From contig JABYQU010000013.1 of the NCBI GenBank assembly GCA_022264855.1, positions 186,001 to 250,000 of the forward strand: DNA of 64,000 nucleotides, read 5' to 3'. The first letter of the stretch is position 1. Each line of letters opens with the position of its first letter. Source of the DNA: Lenzites betulinus (taxonomy: Eukaryota; Basidiomycota; Agaricomycetes; Polyporales; Polyporaceae). Below, one piece after another: positions 1 to 12,150 of the stretch. Under the pieces are notes generated by a model, which saw nothing but the letters and a program-made list of their open reading frames with translations, was not told where the DNA came from and searched no databases. The position numbers and the translations under genes were made by a program.

Positions 1-46
1 TACCATCAACTACCACCTTGCACGCCTGGGCAAGACGCTGAACTAA
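1..46 (+). CDS. Possible 3' end of an upstream gene (partial)
   Basis: The first 46 bases read open in one frame and stop at TAA (44-46). The readable C-terminal peptide is about 14 residues, ending ARLGKTLN, and has a normal coding appearance. Nothing can be said about function because the gene lies outside the window. It could equally be a chance open stretch. Confidence 0.3.
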   Translation, partial: TINYHLARLGKTLN

Positions 47-704
47 ACAAACATGTTTGTGCCGGTTGGCTCTTCACAAACCCTTTCGCTTGCCATGGAA
101 GTGGTCGATCTTCCCTATCCTACGAGAATAGACTTATGTCGACGTCGGTGTACAGTATGCCAATTAATCCGTTCCGGGGACCGCTCACCTCCGCAGTCCG
201 GCTCCTCGGAAAACTGCGCTCTCCAGCTACTTGTTTTACTATTGCCGCAGCATCCCCTTCCAGAGCTATCGATAGCTTTGCTGAGTCAGGATATCGACAC
301 CGACACGTAGATGACCGTTCAGAGTGACTGCGGCAAACAGTGCCCTCCGAAGACCGAGACAGGCTGTCTTACTCCGCCTGAAGCCCTCCCCTCCGGGTTT
401 AAAATACGCCTGCATCGCCGTGCCACGTAAGGTGCCTGTTCAGACCGTTCAATGCATATATGTGTGTCGTAGGGGGTCCAGCGTCGCGGCTCTGCGTTGT
501 AGTGTGCCCAAAAGAGCGAGCTTGCGCGTTGTTGTGGCATGTTGTGCTGAGTCACGCGGCGCGGACGCGCGTGAGGCGCGCCGTTTCCTGGCTCCTTCAA
601 GTTCATTGTCGACCACCACCATCTCTGTTGTTCTCGTCGCCCGACTTCCACGCCGCTCGCCCTACCGTCGCCCCAGTTTTCTAAACACCTACACCGAAGC
701 CAAT
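47..704. other. Intergenic region upstream of ATG8
   Basis: About 650 bases without a supportable gene. Several short open frames exist on both strands but none has splice-supported extension or recognisable sequence. It should hold the ATG8 promoter and 5' UTR; the bases just before the ATG8 start (CACCTACACCGAAGCCAAT) look like a normal pyrimidine/adenine-rich fungal leader. Confidence 0.5.
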
Positions 705-1307
<603 letters not shown>

Positions 1308-2728
1308 ATGCATCTATTGTCGCCCGACCCGTCGTCTTCCCGGAGTTTCCGGGTCCTCCGTTGCGGCATAGCAGACGCGGACTTCCTCGACAGCATAGAT
1401 ACCGGCCGGGTGCATACTTCTGGATTCCTTCCTTTCCATCTTCATCCGCAGACCCCATCCGGCGCCGCCTCCTCTGTCTACTGCCGCAGTCACCTCCTCC
1501 TTGTGTTCCAGATGGTCGTATGCAGGAATTGATATATCTCGCCATCCCGTTTGCTTCTTTTGGATGGGCGCACTGTATTTTACCTCAGCTTGTATCTTCT
1601 CAGATCGCAGCTACTGAATGGATAATGATATGTGTACATACGGATACGAGGACGACATCATAGTCGACGAAGGTACATGCTGTGGGTCTGGTGGCATGAT
1701 ACGGATACGAGGACGACATCATAGTCGACGAAGGTACATGCTGTGGGTCTGGTGGTACCTCCAGACTCTGAGGTACGCGGCGCTAACCAGGTTTTGTCTT
1801 TGGAGTTCACCGCCACTGTTGCCATGGATCATTGAATCTCACTGAATGGCCTCCCTCTTCAACGTTTTGACGTCCAACATTTCCCGAGCGACTGAACGTT
1901 TGAACTTTAGCCTGGTAACGGAATAGTTATCTTGGAGGTTCAAGCACTCACGATCTGTCTCTCAGCCCGTAATTCATTACTTAGTACGCGCGTATGTAAG
2001 GATGATTATAACATATGTCAGATAATCTCCAACGATGACCATCCTCAAGATGCGGCGGCGGCGAGCAGTAGATTGTAGTACTGAGACTGCAGACACCTAG
2101 GCTGATATCTTTATGTTCCATAGCAGCGTCGAAGCCTCGCTAGAAACGCTGAAGGGCTGCCAGTCCCGGATGCCAAAGGTGAGTTCCAGCATACATCAAG
2201 GCCTATATAAAGCCCACACACTACAAGTAACTGACACGACCTTTACTCATTTTAGCTCGGATCACGTTGAGCATGATTCGGATGTTTAATATTTAATGTC
2301 GAAGGTCCAGCCTAGCAAGCTCTCGCGGCGATCAACCTCTATCAATGCGCTATGCACATATGTTCCCCGTGAAGATCATTGGTCCTGCGAGCTGGTCGGC
2401 GCAAGCGTAGGTCTCAGGGTCTAGCAGTCCAAGATCATGACGCTTTGCAAGACCTCTTTGACACTGCCAGTGGACAGTAAGTCGGCTCTTGCTCGACTAC
2501 TTCAACGAACAAGTGCCATTGTCCGCTTGGCCTGAGCCACTCGAGCTTTGTCGTTCGTATGACCCCTGGGGGCATTTATATACCCCCGCTAAGCTTCGTA
2601 ACGGAACTTTTGGCCCACTCATTGCTGCTCCCCTCACAGTCACTCAGAGGCGTAGAACGCCGACGTTCCTTCTGAATCCTCCCCTCAACCCGCTGACGAA
2701 CAGCATATACACATAAAAATCAACAAGG
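1308..2728. other. Gene-poor interval with a tandem duplication
   Basis: About 1.4 kb without a gene I can defend. It holds the ATG8 3' UTR, a 61-nt-period tandem duplication (1638-1755, listed separately), and scattered short open stretches with splice-like borders around 2127-2176 and 2340-2430 that do not assemble into a recognisable protein. A TATA-like stretch (ATTTATATACCC, about 2574-2585) lies upstream of the next gene. The short open stretches could be a decayed gene or non-coding DNA. Confidence 0.4.
1638..1755. repeat. Tandem duplication, period 61 nt, two copies
   Basis: Bases 1638-1694 recur identically at 1699-1755 (57 matching bases, 4-base linker). The unit starts ATACGGATACGAGGACGAC and ends GGGTCTGGTGG. 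There are only two copies. It lies in the gap after ATG8, in no supported gene. Confidence 0.9.
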
Positions 2729-3719
2729 ATGGCGTCTCTCACCTTTGCTGTGAAGTTCTCGATGAGTGAGTGCAACAGCATATATCGAGTGCCCCAGAGC
2801 TGAGCGCTGAGCGTGAATGGGCTGCTAGCTTTCTTTCTTCTCGGCTTGCACCTGGCCCTCTTTATTCTTTTCGTTCTTTCTCTGGGGGTTCGCACAGGAG
2901 GCAGTAAGCGCAACTATATTATCGCGCAAAGATTCCATTTATTAAGCACTTAACCTGCAGTCGTCGAAGCAATCGCTCTCGGAATAGAAGGCGTCCAGCT
3001 GGTCCTCATTGCCACTCGGTGAGGATTCCTTCTCCGTGGCGCCGTATAACCGCATCTCATGAGCTTGATCAGATTGTGCTTCTACATCCGCTACCGCAAT
3101 CGACCCTCGTGCCTGACGCACGAACGCCTGTTCTTTTTCTGCCTCTGGCTCATCAGCTTGAGTGAGTTCTTCTCCCCAATCGCACCTCGTGCTACCTCTG
3201 ACCGCGACTGGCGATGCAGCCGGCGCGGTCTGGATTAGTGTTCGCACTCCGAGGTTGCTGGACGACTTCGCCGGGCTGTCGCACCCAGAGCCCGCCGCCA
3301 TCACGGCGATCACCCTTACTTGGCTCGCATGGACAATCAGTACGTCCACCCTCCCTCTCTCTTACAGGGCACAGCACATGAGCTGATGTACATCACGATT
3401 CGTCGCAGCCGTCCACTTGATCTGGGTGGTCATACAAGAAGCCGCAGCGGACGAAGAGGACGAGGAGCCCGTGCAATGGCCGGCGCACGGCGCCGAGCCC
3501 CCGCGGATAAGCCGCCCCAAGCGCATCTCCGCGAAGATCGTTGCGGTCGCGCATGGCTCCGACCCACTCCTATGGGCGCGAAAGAAGAACCGCCCCGGGC
3601 AGGGCTATATGCCGCAGCCCGCGAGGCCGACGTATGACCCGCGCGACCGCCGCCAGCCGCCGCATATGCAGCAGGTGAAGACGACGTACAACCAGTGGTA
3701 CGTCGGGGAGGCGGTGTGA
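2729..3719 (+). CDS. Small polytopic membrane protein, unknown function
   Basis: A spliced gene of about 205 residues. It starts at ATG 2729 (MASLTFAVKFS) and ends at TGA 3717-3719 (final residues YNQWYVGEAV). Exons inferred: 2729-2765, about 2961-3020, a segment coding FYIRYRNRP...LFFFCLWLISL, a segment coding AVWISVRTPRLLDDF...ITLTWLAWTI, and a last exon beginning VHLIWVVIQEA. Hydrophobic stretches (VEAIALGIEGVQLVLIAT, LFFFCLWLISL, ITAITLTWLAWTI/VHLIWVVI) suggest three or four membrane spans, followed by an acidic patch (ADEEDEE) and a basic, proline-rich cytosolic-type tail. I do not recognise a family. An extra 6-nt exon (about 2900-2905) would also keep the frame. Membrane placement is inference from hydrophobicity. 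Confidence 0.65.
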
Positions 3720-3969
3720 GGGCCGCGTCTTGTTTTTGACTTAGTGTCGTTCATACGACTTTGTACGCTCTTTGTTTGTCATGGTTAAATCATTACAGCC
3801 CCTCCTTTCTCGGCTTCAGTCCCCGTAGACTTCGACCCCACTTTTCGATGTAGCTATAAGATCCTGTCATTAGATTATCTTTCGTAATGGAGCCAGTCGG
3901 TCAGTGAATCGTACATGTTATGTACAGTGAGCACAGCAAGAAAGCGAGAGAAGGTACATTCACAGCGTT

Positions 3970-5731
3970 TTACAAGTCCGCATACAAACCGTCGTCGTTC
4001 CCATCGTCCCAGTAGTAGTCAGAATCAGAGTCTTTCTGCACAGGAGGCCCAGCCTCTACCGCCTCGATAGCCTCAGCAACCTCTCCCGCGCCTGCCCCCA
4101 CCAGGAGTCGTTCGTCGATGCTCGCGTACAGGTGGTCGTCCGCCTGCGAGTCCTTCCAATACATGTCAAAGTCTTCTTCTAGATCCGGCTGGCTGGACGG
4201 CACCACTGACTGGCTCGGAGGCGGGAACGAGGACAATGTACCCCCAGAGTTCGGCCCGCTGGCGTACGAGAGGGACTGCTGGTCCCACGGCTGTGGTTGA
4301 GCCGGGCTCGCCGTGGAGGGAGGGGTATCCTGTGGTCGGGAGAATCCCACTCGGAAGGCACCTTCTTGAGTAGAAGGCAAAGAGCTTGAGCCCGGGGGGC
4401 TTGAAGCGGGAGGCGATGGGTAGATGAATGTTGGCGGCGGCTGCTCCTCCGCGGCGTATCCGACGACCCCCTCGTTGAATATGACATAGTCGCAGTACGC
4501 CGGAGGCCCGGCAGACGAGAAGATGACGCTGAAGCGGCGGAATGGGACGACCTCGTCGGGGTCAGCTGCAGCACTGGCAACATCCGCTTGCTCGCTCTCG
4601 ATCCTCCGACGTTTGGATGGGCGCCCCGCTTGAACAGGCGGCTTCACCTCCGAGCGGGAGCGCGTGCGGATTGTGCGGCTCATCATGATACGAGCGTTGA
4701 GTTGGTTTGGCCAAATGTGCCCGAGGATACCTTCGTTCGCGTCTTCGCCCGGGAGCGTGTGGGCACGACAGAACCAGCGGGACTGGTCGGAGAACCGGAG
4801 CTCACCGGGGGCCAGGTCGTGTCCGTCAACGCGTGGATGCGTGTGTCGAGTAGTCCCAAGAGTGATGACCGCGAGACGGTATCTGGTGATGAGTTGGTGC
4901 AGAAGGAGGGAGGCTTTCTTCAGATGTAGCGAGCGCAGAAAAATGTCTTCGTATCTCTCATCTTTTCGGTCGTCGAAAATGTCCGTGAACGTATCGATGA
5001 CAAGCAACTTTATGGGTTTCGCGCCAACAGTACGAGCGCATTCGTCGGCTATCGCGGGGACGCTTTCCGTGAGCACCTTCTGGAGTCCCTCAAAGAAGGG
5101 CGCCTTGACAGTATGGATATCCGGAAGTCCGCAGAACTCGGGAGAGAGCAAGGGGTGGTTCTCGAGCATCTCCTCTAGACGCGTAGTAATCAGAGTTTCT
5201 CGGGTGGAGACGTAGCACGTTCCGCCAGATATCCCTCCCAACCGCTGAGGCAGCTGCACAGTCAGCGCTAACTGGAACGCGAACTGCGTCTTCCCCGCGT
5301 TGCTGTGAAACATATGAGAATACAAGTAAACACTGTAGCGCGTCCAGCCATACTTCTCTCCAGATACGTCCCATAGCATCCCTGTGCGAATGCCCCCAGA
5401 AAGCGCATCGTCCAGCTGTGCATCCCCGTCGTGAACTTCTCTTCGCCCAGGTGTCCGACGTCGCTGAGGACGTCCGGCCGGGGAGCGAGCTCTTTGCACA
5501 CCAGATCAATGATATCTTCCATGTCCTTGGGTTGCATTTTGCATTTTGACGCGATATCCCGAGGCGCCCTGAGCAGAAGGTCCGACACCGATTGTATTCT
5601 GCCTGAAAGCCACATTAAACGTCAGAGACATGTTAGGGCCGAAACCGGTGTTTAGCTTGCAGACCCTTTGCGAGCGCCACCTTCTGGACCATACTCAGAC
5701 TCTCAAATTCTGCAAGTTTCTTGGACTCCAT
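3970..5731 (-). CDS. RAD57: RAD57/XRCC3-like RecA-family recombination protein, apparent frameshift
   Basis: Minus-strand gene from ATG 5729-5731 (MESKKLAEFESLS) to TAA 3970-3972. The first intron is about 5600-5661; exon 2 carries an N-terminal helical region (DIIDLVCKELAPRPDVLSDV). The RecA core follows: FTTGDAQLDDALSGGIRTGM, a Walker A read as GENNAGKT across a 51-nt intron (5303-5353), and a Walker B LLVID. This arrangement matches Rad51 paralogues Rad57/XRCC3, which help load Rad51 in homologous recombination. A late motif (RRFSVIFSS...CDYVIFNEGVVGY) fits the XRCC3 C-terminus. A long Pro/Ser-rich acidic tail of roughly 190 residues follows. The frame breaks within FTTGD: the C-run at 5424-5427 is one base short, so as printed the first exons hit an early stop near 5268. 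This is either a sequence error or real inactivation. Confidence 0.82.
5303..5353 (-). other. In-frame 51-nt intron splitting the Walker A motif
   Basis: On the minus strand this stretch begins GTATGG and ends TTTCACAG. It is exactly 17 codons with no stop, so retention would insert 17 residues into the P-loop. Removing it restores GENNAGKTQF, a standard GxxxxGKT motif. Confidence 0.8.
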
Positions 5732-6419
5732 CCCGCGGGTGGCTGCAAAACGTTCAGCGAAGAGCAGGATGTCAGTGACGGCTCACGCGCCGGGCGATGA
5801 TCGACGCGGAGACGACGCTCTGTCACGTGATCGCGCCGGGCTACAACTGCGGTGTAAACGCCCAATGCGGCAAGACCACAAGTTGAACACGGCTCCCAAC
5901 GCCCCATATTAAACCTCACAACTCACCCACGCAGACAATAGCACACGGTTCTCAGACACATTCGGAACACGGCTGGCGATTTGATCTGTATCTCTACCGC
6001 TATTGGGCGAAACCGGTGAGCCATGGCGGCATTGGCCTCCTGATGTGTTGACAAATCCTATTGTCCGACAGTACAACCAAGGAACATTGAAAGCCTGTTA
6101 CAATATCTTTGTTTCGGCCAGAGAAGCTCTCCGCAAACATTTGGCCTGCCGGGGCACCTCTGAGCTAACTTACACAGACCGTCATTAGCAGTCCAACCAG
6201 ACTTGAAATAGTACGGTGACTTGCTCGTAGAAGACAGACACACATCGTTGGTGAGCGCGCCTCCAGACAATCACGGAGACGTATGGCTCATTCAGAAACT
6301 CCGACATCTTTAGAGCCCCGCGCTGATCGCTGGCGCCGGAGCCACCACTCTTTCCTTTGTCCATTTGGGCCACAGATCGCATTGCCCCTCAACTTCAACC
6401 AACCCAGAAACCCATAAAA
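5732..6419. promoter_or_regulatory. Divergent promoter region, RAD57-like / FunK1 kinase
   Basis: A 688-base gap between two genes transcribed away from each other. Both promoters must lie here. A CACGTG core sits at 5824-5829 in the context TGTCACGTGAT, a classic bHLH (Cbf1/Pho4-type) binding sequence. Other open stretches in the gap are short and unsupported. Confidence 0.5.
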
Positions 6420-9400
6420 ATGTCGATCTCAACTTGCTCCTATTGCAACGCCTCCCCATACTCCTCAGGTATGGCTGCTATTAAATCTACTCCTCGCCGC
6501 CTGTGCAGCCAGAACATCGCTAAATGCCGCGCAGACGTTCTGAAGGCCAGTCGGGCCAACCAGATCGGATGGGAGGGCGAGCTCTCTGGTCGCATTCTGT
6601 CCTACGGTCGCAACGTCGACCAGTTCATCGACAACCTACTCCCCTGCTCGACACCATTCACTCGCAACGACGACTTATCCAATGTGTTCTCGAGTTATCG
6701 GCCTGGAGCCGGCCGGGAGGTTGAAGAGAGCCCGAACGTGGTACGTACCAGGGTCTCGACATCGTGAACCGTCGCTGAGGGATCAGGGTACTGACAACCT
6801 GATTGTGGTCACATTCGACAGGTCTCGGGATTCACCAAGCTCGTCAGCCAGTTCCCTGATGGTAAGAGGGTGATCATCGAGGACTCCCATAGCAACCAGC
6901 TCCACTTCCCTTTCGACGCTTTCAAGACCCACCACCACCCCACCTTCCCCGACATCTCCGTCTCGTTCCCCGGCCAGCCGCTCTACCGGGCGTGGCAGAG
7001 CATTGCAATGGTCGTCGAGTGCAAGGGCGACGACTCACAGGACCCATTCCCGAAGCGCGGGGACAAGCACAAGCGGACTGTGGAGCAGCTCGCAAAGAAC
7101 GCGCGGAACATCCTGCTTGCCCACGGGGCCCTCGCCGCGTTCGTCATCGGTGTGTACGGCCACACTGTCCGCCTGGCACGCTTCGACCACACTTGTGCGC
7201 TCGTGTCGCCGGCATTCACCATCAACACGAATGCGGGCAAGAAGACGCTCCAGAAATTCCTCTGGCACTTTGTGCATCCCGTCGTTGGCGGTGCTTCCAG
7301 TGTGGCCGGCAGCGACCCGACGGTCATGAAGCTGACGCAGGGCGACCGTGAGTGGATCAAGAAGGAGCTGGAGAAGGCCAAGGCGAAGAACTGGAAGGAC
7401 CACATAGGCGAGACGTTGAAGGGCCGCCGGATAGAGGTGTACGACGAGAAGACAGGACGCTGCGTGCCGTATCTGCTGTACCACCTGGTCGACGTGAACG
7501 CACGGCTGTTCTCGCGAGCGACGATGGTGTGGCGGGCGATCGAGGACAGGCGCATATGGGAAAACGGCCGCCTTGTGGAGGATCCTACTTGCACGTCGCC
7601 AGTGAAACCGCAGATCGTGAAGGAGACATGGCGGCAGCTGCTGAGGACGGCAGAAGCGAAGTTCTATCAGCGACTGGGGGAGCGCATCAAGGACTCGGAG
7701 CGGGTCGGTCTCGCGAAGATGGTGTGCGGCGGCGATGTTGGCGAGTTCGAGGTGCGATGGTGGAAGGAGCCGTCGCGGCAGCGAGCGGCCGAGACGAACA
7801 CCGCAGACACGGATCCTGCGGGCATGTTGCCTTCTGGCACCCCGTCGACACATCGCCCGTCATCCCAGCTATTCTGCTCTACGGGCAGCTCGGCGTCCCC
7901 CCTCGTCACAGGCGTCGCATCACCCTCGGCCTACATCCCATCGCACAACTTTCCACTACGACACCCTCAACATCAGACATACTCGTGGCGGCTGGCGTTA
8001 GGGAAGAAGGCGTGGCATCGGGAGCGCAGCCATATGCGGATGGTTATCGACGACGTGGGACGGCCGTTGACAGAGTTTACCTCTACTCATGAACTAGTGC
8101 TTGCTCTCTACGACGCGATCAAGGGTGCGTGTTATTACGTCTTTACGGATGCCTCGTTTTGCTTACACCTTCTTCACTCACAGGCCACAGACAAGCGTGG
8201 GAGAAGGCTCAGCTGCTACACCGAGACATCAGCGTGGGCAACATCCTGATTGCAGATGAACCTAAGCCCGGAGACAAAGCCTCGTATACGGGGTTCCTTC
8301 ACGACTACGACTACAGCTCGATGGAACCTGATTCGAACGAGGTGCCCTGCGAAGGTGCCCGCCCAGCCTCGTCCAACGTTTCACAAGTTGCAGAGTCTTC
8401 CCAGGCATCAAACGGTTCCGACGAGGCCTTGAAACAAAAGGAACGAACGGTACGTCTCCGTATGCTCCATAGTCACTGCTACATGTTCTCATACTTCTAT
8501 GCAGGGCACGTTCTACTTCATGGCATGCGAAATTCTCAAGAAACCCGGTTGTACCCATCAAACTTACCATGACCTCGAGTCATACTATTGGGTTCTGGTC
8601 TGGGTTGTTGTTCGCCATACTGAGCATGGGAATGGCGTGGAGCTCTGCAACCAAATTTTCAAGTATGGAAACGACCAGGATAGTGCCGCTGCGAAGACTA
8701 GTTGGCTTCATAACGAATCTGATTTCATCATCAAAAACAATCAACCTCTCACGTACCTCTTCGCGGCACTCAGGGACCTTGTAATAGACCAGGTGCCGGT
8801 CTATCGGAGAAACAAGAAGCCGACCCACCTCACCTACGACGCGTTCCTAGACGCCTTTGAGACCGCGCTTGCCATGCCCGATTGGCCGACAAACGACTGG
8901 TGCGAGTGCAAACTCCTTGGCAAGAGCGACGGGCGCACAGGAATCGCACCCATCATAACCTCCGGCGTCGAAGACCAGTTCGAAGAGCCAACTGCGGCCC
9001 GCCCTCAACTGCCTAGGCGCTTTCAGAGCGAAGGGCAGCCTGAGCATCACCGTCCCAACTGACCCCCTGTCCCTCCTCATCCTAATCACAGGGACCTCCC
9101 CGCCCCCCACACGATCGACAACCCTGAACTGTTTTTGAGCACCACGAAGAAGCGGAGCCTACCAGACGTAGTCGAGGGCTCTTCCGACGAACCCGCCCTC
9201 AGCCTGAGCGACACGGAGGAACGCGATGCTGGATCGCGGCCTAGCAAACGTATCCGCACGGACAGTGAGTCGATGGGTCCCCCAACCACTCTTCCTGCTT
9301 CGAGCGCGCTTCCCGGCCCTGTTACTCGTTCGCGGTCTCGGCAAGAAAGGACGCCATCACCTGGGCGACAGACGCGGTCGAGCTCGAGACAGAAGGAGAT

Positions 9401-9449
9401 CCAGGCGAGGAAGATGTCTCAGGGGGAGGCCTCTACAAGCAACCGGTAG
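6420..9449 (+). CDS. Fungal-type protein kinase (FunK1 family)
   Basis: Exons 6420-6740, 6822-8124, 8184-8449 and 8505 onward give a kinase-like protein of the basidiomycete FunK1 family. Before the kinase core it has the typical FunK1 N-terminal region (FKTHHHPTFPD, AMVVECKGDD, VIGVYGHTVRLARFDH). The core has ERSHMRMVI, VGRPLTEF, the catalytic loop HRDISVGNILI with Asp and Asn in place, a DYD where DFG is usual, and GTFYFMACEIL. A stop (TGA 9060-9062) closes the last long exon, but the same frame reopens (about 9094-9449) with a Ser/acidic, KR-rich tail (RPSKRIRT, TRSRS) like those that end many FunK1 proteins. A terminal intron with a weak donor near 8978 and acceptor near 9092 would join it. 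The end is therefore either 9062 or 9449. FunK1 substrates are unknown. Confidence 0.85.
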
Positions 9450-12150
9450 CCTTTGTACGTTCATGGTTCAGCGACCTGATCTCTATGGAATTCTCTTGCG
9501 GACACTGTATTCCCTTTTGTATAACTTTGCTTCATCACCTCTATGTACAATCTTCAAGATATCCGCTTTGAGCTAGCATACTGTCATATCTACTTCTTCA
9601 GTTTACGAAGCGTGTTCGGAATGCTATCGGGATGACGCATGCACATACCTCAATTTCACAAGTGGGGAGAATGGGACCGAGATACTTGGTCCTCCCGTAC
9701 TGCTGTGTCTTAAAGGTGAGCAGCTGCTTTGAGAGCTCGCGCCACCGGTTCTGCACAATATGCATAGTTGATATGCAATGTTTGTCATGACCCGGAGGCC
9801 TACTACTAAGTCACAGTAACTGGTACAAAATGCGTGGCGGATAGATGGCGCGTGTTTGCGAGAGGTTAGAGTGGAAGGATCAGGGATGATGCGAGCTGGC
9901 AAGAGAACAAACAATTGGGAAATGTGAGGTTTGCAGGTGAAACGTGGATGACGGACGGACACTGGTTTCATCGACTGAAAGTTGCGGGACGACATAATCG
10001 AGCAGCGGCGGGGGGATCGAATATAGAGCACTATGTTACAAAGAGTTTTGTGGGTTCAAGTTGAGGCCACGAAAAGTGGAGGGTACGCGCTGTTGTACAT
10101 GGTGGGTGGTGGCCTCTTGATCTATCCTACATGGTACGTTGTGCGTGTAAAAGTAGCGAACCTCGAACAGAAGGTTGGGCGTCGTCGGGATCTGGCGATG
10201 CGTATGTTTGGACATGAACAACTTCTGCTAAAACTGAATTCAGCAAGATGCTCACTTCAGATGTATCTGTATCGAAGAATGCATGAATAAACGAGCACGG
10301 CGGATGTCTGGCATACTGTCGGCTTGAATCTGAGGATCGAGACATGATACGCACTGCATATTGAATCGCACCACTGGCCCAAGTATCAACAGTTCTAGTA
10401 GTCACTAGTCGAGAAACCAGTCCCACAGTGGCAGTCGGTTGGATAGCTGCATGCATAGTACAAGGATAGTTCATCTTGACGAAATACGCGGGAACACTTT
10501 CCCGCAAAGCTGTCACTGCAAGAGCCTGGGATATCAGTAGAGAGCAGGCCCGCTTTCGAGTGCATAACAGCCGGCATATGAAGTGCCAAGCGATTCTGCA
10601 GTCGCGCGTGGGCCGTCGCAAGAAACAGAAAACATACTTGGCCTCACGATGTCCAGCGCGAGCTCAGACGAGCCCACACTGTACGCCGCAGACCGCCAGT
10701 GTGCTTCACTACGCCTGGTGACTGGCATTGAAATTGCTTGGATTTACAAGACTGACCGCCGTATTTCGTAATTGGGCCGCTAGAAGTATTGTATGGTGAT
10801 ATTGAGGTGCGAGAAGAAGTCCAATCCGGAGATGCCATCCGGGATACGGACGCGGATGATTCTGCATAATGGAGCGTCAAGGATCGTCAACGTTTGTCGA
10901 ACATTACGTTCTGAGACGGACGTACGAGGAGGCTGACCATGACCATGCGCTCGTGAGGCTGTGCACCGAAAACTTCGGCGCGGGGTTATCGAGTTGCCAA
11001 AGCGAACGGTACCAAGGAGAAGATGAAAAGCTGTCGCACGCGATCCAAATTTTCTCTTTCCGAACAGCCAGCTTTTTCAAGTCAATTCGGCATGGTTCCG
11101 TGGTCCAGTTATGTGCCGCCCTTTCGCATGCTCTGGCGGGGGAAGGATCATGAAGTGGTGTTGGGTGTGGTGTGCCCCCCAGGGCTACGTGATGAGTGGC
11201 CGTCGGGCATGGTACGAGAGGGTGACACCTTGGAGCAGGAGAGGGAGAGGGCGTGGTATCATGGATGTGAGCATCTATCTCCTGTCGTTGCGCGACCCCA
11301 CTACAGTTCTGGAGGCACCCGAACTGACGGTCGGCTGTTATATGCAGGGCGAGAGGAGCGGGGGTGGGCTGGTCCCCTGTGTTGTTCGCTTGGCCCGTAT
11401 CACTAGGAGACCGAATATTGACAACACCCTCCGTCCGTCTCACAGGTATTTCGGTGTATACCAAAGGGCAGTCTTCAACGCTTTGATCATCGTTGCGGCC
11501 TACAGGAGTATCGGTCAACACGAACAAGGGGAAACAAAGCGTACAAAACAGCATACAGTCAACGATGGGGAGCTCCCGGGCTGGATCCAATGCAAGTGCG
11601 CCATCCTTAAAGTTGGGGGGTGCTGTGCGTACCCTTGGGGGGAAGGTGACCGGGTTTGCTTCGCATTTGGGCGACCACTTCGAGGTATGAACTCTCCGCG
11701 GGCGACGCTGTCGTCTTGTTAAGTCTGTCTCTGTCTCTGGTCGGGTTTCTGTATCCGTCAGTCGCTGGAACTTCACGAGAATGAACAAACTACGGGACGT
11801 ACCTTCACTCGGAATATTCGATGGGCTTATTACAGACAGAGCTGACGCATCGCTGGCCGTTTGCCGGCTATCCAACGCCGACATCGATGGCGTGTGTAGG
11901 TGGTACGTCTGGGGATGGTAAATGTTTGCTTCTGGCTGCTGCAAGAGTCCCCCCCGATCCGGAAGCGATGACTGCAAGTACTCGCATGTGGAGGCTAACT
12001 GATTCAGAACGGTGTAAATTGGATCGAAAAAGGGATCGAAGAAGTGTGTCATTACGTCCGTTATGGGGATGAGCACGTCGACGGCCCGCCATGCAGTGGC
12101 TTGACCCCGGCACAGGAGTCTGCATCGCAGATAATCTGCTATATGCGGAG
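9450..12150. other. Gene-poor stretch with unresolved overlapping open frames
   Basis: About 2.7 kb. From 9450 to 10870 I see only short frames with no coherent protein. From about 10900 to 12300 a long minus-strand frame (over 460 codons) overlaps plausible plus-strand exons: ATG 11565 followed by about 40 residues (MGSSRAGSNASAPSLKLGG start), and a later stretch (NGVNWIEKGIEEVC) ending at TAA 12173-12175. Neither strand gives a recognisable family. Composition and intron borders do not decide between them, so no gene is called. Confidence 0.35.

Noticed and set aside
3970..5499. An independent full-length start for the RAD57-like frame at 5499.
   Set aside because: The codon there is GTG, not ATG, and the residues before GDAQLDD in that frame do not resemble the family, whereas the other frame does.
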